Shown: positions 3,481-5,848 of the stretch, one piece after another
Layout of the letters: every line of letters starts with the position of its first letter
Numbering within the stretch: position 1 is the stretch's first letter
Origin: Thermoplasmatota archaeon
GTDB lineage: Archaea > Thermoplasmatota > E2 > DHVEG-1
Assembly: GCA_030615845.1 (NCBI GenBank)
Contig: JAUWYM010000063.1
Span: forward strand, 1-5,848
DNA: 5,848 nt
Direction of reading: 5' to 3'
Made by a program: the position numbers and the translations under genes
The notes under the pieces: generated by a model
Seen by the model: only the letters and a program-made list of their open reading frames with translations
Database searches by the model: none
What the model was told of the DNA's origin: nothing

Positions 3481-5075
3481 GTGTTATTCCCCCCAAGTTT
3501 TTTCAAAACGACCTCTTTATATTGTTCGTTTAATTCATATCCAAAACCATTTCTATTTAGTTCTCGAGCAACTTTTACTGTCGTTCCACTTCCGAGATAC
3601 GGATCAAGAACATTATCTCCTTCATAAGAATACATTTTAATAACTCGTTTAGCGAGCTCTTCAGGGAAGGTTGATGGGTGGTCTCTGTTGGATGATACTG
3701 ATCGTATATTCCACACTCCCGTAACATATTCTTTCCATTCATCTTTCGTTAATTTTGATTGTATTTCCTCTGATTGTTTCCGTTGTTTTGGTTTACCGTT
3801 CATATTTTTGAAAACAAAAACATATTCCCATGAAGGCAACACTCGGTATTCTCCATGTTTTGATTCTGCATGAGTTGTAACGTGAGAGCTGTTCACCCAC
3901 GGATCATCTTTTACCCAGATTATTCGTGCAAAAAGTACAAAATTCTTCTCTCTAAGATGGTTTATTAGATATGGTATAACCATTTTTTCTTCTGGCCAAT
4001 GTTCCTTTGTATGTTTAGAAAATGATACTATGTCCGCTATGTTGTAAACTATTTTTCCCCCATGAGATACAACTCGAGCGCATTCATCTAAAACAGAATA
4101 AAGATTTTGAATATGGGTATCAAATGATTTAACATCATATTCTTTATCTGTAAAATAAGGGGGTGAAGTAAAAACGAGATCAATATTGTTATCTGATATT
4201 TCTTTCATGTTGGAGGAATCTTTGAAATAGATACCATCAAGAAGTTGTTGTTTCTTCTGTTCTTCTTCTATTTCTTTATCTAATTGTTGATTCCATTCCT
4301 CAATATCTTTTAAAAGATTTTTTGCTTGCCGTTCCGTCTGCCGTACCGTTAAGTCATCACTTGTTATTCTTTTGCCAAGACTTATTTGAAGGTCTTGGCG
4401 ACGTTTCAGTTCTTGTTCAAATCTTTCTACTTGTTCAGATGTCCATTTGTCTTGTGTTTGATTGTAGAGTGTTTCAAAACGTTTTACCAAATCTTTCTTA
4501 TCCACTAATTTTGCAATCAGAAATGCATGTGATTCAGTAAGATTGACAGAACGTTCTGTCAGTTTTATTATTATATCATTCGGTAATTCTAATAATCGTA
4601 ATTTTCTTTGATAATAATCATACGTATTTCCATATTTCTTTGCAAGTTCCCGAGTTGAATATTTATCTTTTCCATATATATCCTGTATATGCTTGTAGTG
4701 CCGTGCCTCATCAATAGGATTATAATTCTCCCGTTCTTTATTATCAATAAAAGATATATGAAAAGTATCTTCATCTGAAAGTTGTCGTATATTACTCGGT
4801 ATCTGTAAATACTTGAGTTCTTCAAATGCTTTATATCTTCTATGTCCACATACTAGCTCATATGGTCTAGCATCTTTTTTATGTCCATTTGGTCTAAGTG
4901 TTATAGAGTCAAGTAACCCGATTTGTTGTATGGATTGTTTAAGACTTGAGAGATCGCCAAGACTAGATCGTGGATTGTATCCAAGTCGTATGTCAGATAA
5001 ATTTACAAGTTTTGATTCTGAATCATAGAATTTCATTTGTTCTATTTCTTCCGCCCCCCGTTGTTTTTCTGCCAT
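3477..5075 (-). CDS. ParB-like domain fused to beta-class DNA methyltransferase, 532 aa
   Basis: The N-terminal part is a ParB/sulfiredoxin-like domain: NPR at 34-36, the conserved box CGHRRYKA at 76-83, and ENYNPIDEA at 116-124. A helix-turn-helix follows at about 139-165 (STRELAKKYGNTYDYYQRKL), as in ParB and KorB. A charged coiled-coil linker spans about 210-278. The methyltransferase has motif IV TSPPY at 303-307 and the AdoMet-binding motif I DPYLGSGTT at 491-499. The order IV before I makes it beta class, methylating either N4 of cytosine or N6 of adenine. Such fusions occur in phages, plasmids and mobile elements. Expected role: sequence-specific DNA modification, perhaps guided by the ParB/helix-turn-helix part. 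The ATG at 5075 overlaps the upstream gene by 34 nt and has AAGGA only two bases away. Met14 at 5036, five bases after that gene's stop, lies just before the domain and may be the true start. Confidence 0.9.
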   Translation of the reverse strand: MAEKQRGAEEIEQMKFYDSESKLVNLSDIRLGYNPRSSLGDLSSLKQSIQQIGLLDSITLRPNGHKKDARPYELVCGHRRYKAFEELKYLQIPSNIRQLSDEDTFHISFIDNKERENYNPIDEARHYKHIQDIYGKDKYSTRELAKKYGNTYDYYQRKLRLLELPNDIIIKLTERSVNLTESHAFLIAKLVDKKDLVKRFETLYNQTQDKWTSEQVERFEQELKRRQDLQISLGKRITSDDLTVRQTERQAKNLLKDIEEWNQQLDKEIEEEQKKQQLLDGIYFKDSSNMKEISDNNIDLVFTSPPYFTDKEYDVKSFDTHIQNLYSVLDECARVVSHGGKIVYNIADIVSFSKHTKEHWPEEKMVIPYLINHLREKNFVLFARIIWVKDDPWVNSSHVTTHAESKHGEYRVLPSWEYVFVFKNMNGKPKQRKQSEEIQSKLTKDEWKEYVTGVWNIRSVSSNRDHPSTFPEELAKRVIKMYSYEGDNVLDPYLGSGTTVKVARELNRNGFGYELNEQYKEVVLKKLGGNNT

Positions 5076-5668
5076 TCCTTAATCATTTCAATAATGATTT
5101 TCTCAGGCATCAGCTTACGAAGTGCATTCCGTTCAGCTTTAGATACACATTTTTGTATACAGAAATCATCTTTAATTTTCGAGCCGTTACGCAACTCCAT
5201 AAACTTAGGCTGCATACTCACTCCCCACATCTCCAAGTTTCGTTGTACGTCAATGGCTTTAACCTTACCTATCCAACAAGACCCGTTCTCTTGAAGTATG
5301 GGTTCGCAGCAATGTATGTTCCCACGCTGCAACGCTATATGTTTTACACCAGCATAACTTAATCCTGTTATGGTTCGGTTGCCCTGTGGAAAACTGTAGA
5401 CAAACTCCTCGATTACATTCCCCTTTATTTCCTGTAGAATCTGTTCTTCATCTTTCCGTTCCATAAGACTGTAGGGCATTTGCTCTACAATCTCAGGAAC
5501 GTTAGGAGTGTTCGGCTCAGTCTGTGTACTTACACGTGTACTCTCATATTTTTCAATAAATGGTTTAATCCTGTCGTTGTCCTGTAAAAAATCTATGTGT
5601 TTACAGCTTCCACCGTTAGTTCTAAATTTGAAGTCTGCACATGAGCATGTCCCTACAAACGGATTCAC
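5042..5668 (-). CDS. SWIM zinc finger protein with annealing/recombination protein-like C-terminus, at least 208 aa
   Basis: The SWIM motif is complete: Cys8-x-Cys10, then Cys22-x-His24, a zinc site used for DNA or protein binding. Residues 29-80 are a Pro/Thr/Glu-rich linker. Residues 84-200 form a second domain with TITGLSYAGVKHIAL, an alternating-strand region, and SKAERNALRKLMPEKII at 175-191; this last motif resembles the K-A-x-R-N-A-x-R helix near the C-terminus of phage-type recombination or single-strand annealing proteins. The named start is a GTG, but the frame stays open upstream to 5779 with no ATG or TTG. That extension (FEVHNLRSGNTYIV just before the Cys pair) looks like the usual first strands of a SWIM domain, so the real protein is probably up to 36 residues longer, from a rare start such as the CTG at 5773. 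It leads the operon with the methyltransferase. The recombination role is inferred. Confidence 0.72.
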   Translation of the reverse strand: MNPFVGTCSCADFKFRTNGGSCKHIDFLQDNDRIKPFIEKYESTRVSTQTEPNTPNVPEIVEQMPYSLMERKDEEQILQEIKGNVIEEFVYSFPQGNRTITGLSYAGVKHIALQRGNIHCCEPILQENGSCWIGKVKAIDVQRNLEMWGVSMQPKFMELRNGSKIKDDFCIQKCVSKAERNALRKLMPEKIIIEMIKEWQKNNGGRKK

Positions 5669-5808
5669 TATGTAGGTGTTACCACTCCGTAGGTTATGTA
5701 CTTCAAAACAATTCTCTTCCTTAGAATTTAAAACTGTGTAGAGTTCGTTCGGGTCGGTGAATGGTTTTTCCAGCTTAAATTAAACTATATCAGTTTGAGT
5801 TATGTTGA

Positions 5809-5848
5809 CACCCCCAGTTCAAATAATAGTTTTTCTAATATATATTTA
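5809..5848 (-). promoter_or_regulatory. Possible promoter and leader of the right operon
   Basis: On the minus strand an A/T run reading TAAATATATATTAG (5848-5835) could be a TATA box at the window edge, giving a start near 5815-5820. GGGGGTG at 5815-5809 looks like a ribosome binding site, but no standard start codon in the SWIM protein frame lies close behind it; the nearest frame is only GTG-TCA-ACA-stop. The BRE would lie outside the window, so this is a weak call. Confidence 0.3.

Noticed and set aside
4589..4849. Open frame of 86 codons on the minus strand
   Set aside because: It is an alternate frame inside the ParB domain coding region, rich in Ile and Tyr from AT bias.
4970..5362. 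Open frame of 130 codons on the + strand
   Set aside because: It is antisense to the SWIM and ParB-methyltransferase genes, which have clear motifs.

Overview
The window is AT-rich, and every convincing gene lies on the minus strand, read from right to left. It looks like an accessory replicon or integrated element (virus, plasmid or similar), most likely archaeal. The archaeal reading rests on a BRE/TATA-like promoter (CGGAAGG followed by TTTAAATA, 2438-2452), T-run terminators, a short LAGLIDADG protein, and surface proteins with one N-terminal membrane anchor and N-glycosylation sequons. No rRNA, tRNA or universal marker is present, so the host is an inference. No gene here is a replicase or a capsid protein that I recognise.

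Right block (about 5779 to 2842): a three-gene operon for DNA handling and modification. The first gene joins a SWIM zinc finger to a C-terminal region resembling phage-type single-strand annealing or recombination proteins. The second is a fusion of a ParB nuclease-like domain, a helix-turn-helix and a beta-class DNA methyltransferase. The third overlaps it by ATGA and has a plausible PD-(D/E)xK nuclease core, so the last two may form a restriction-modification pair.

Middle (2231-2841): a control region of about 600 bases without a confident gene. It holds about twelve copies of the heptamer TGTGACA, many spaced 10-11 bp apart and so on one face of the helix. One pair forms the perfect palindrome TGTGACATGTCACA. 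The copies flank an archaeal-type promoter pointing to the + strand, which would drive a transcript of about 200 nt (small RNA or micropeptide) ending at a T7 run. A G-rich tract and a long inverted repeat follow. This could be an operator array, an iteron origin, or a parS-like site for the ParB-methyltransferase.

Left block (2230 to 1): a tightly packed operon of eight genes. In order of transcription these are a free-standing LAGLIDADG endonuclease, a 111-aa acidic protein, a 42-aa protein, a 35-aa one-helix membrane protein, a 36-aa protein, a 59-aa Cys-rich membrane protein, a 211-aa anchored surface protein, and the start of another membrane-anchored protein cut by the left edge. The first four junctions are overlaps, three of them ATGA, which points to translational coupling. 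The order small proteins, then membrane proteins, then surface-exposed proteins would suit a virion or cell-surface module, but no family was recognised.
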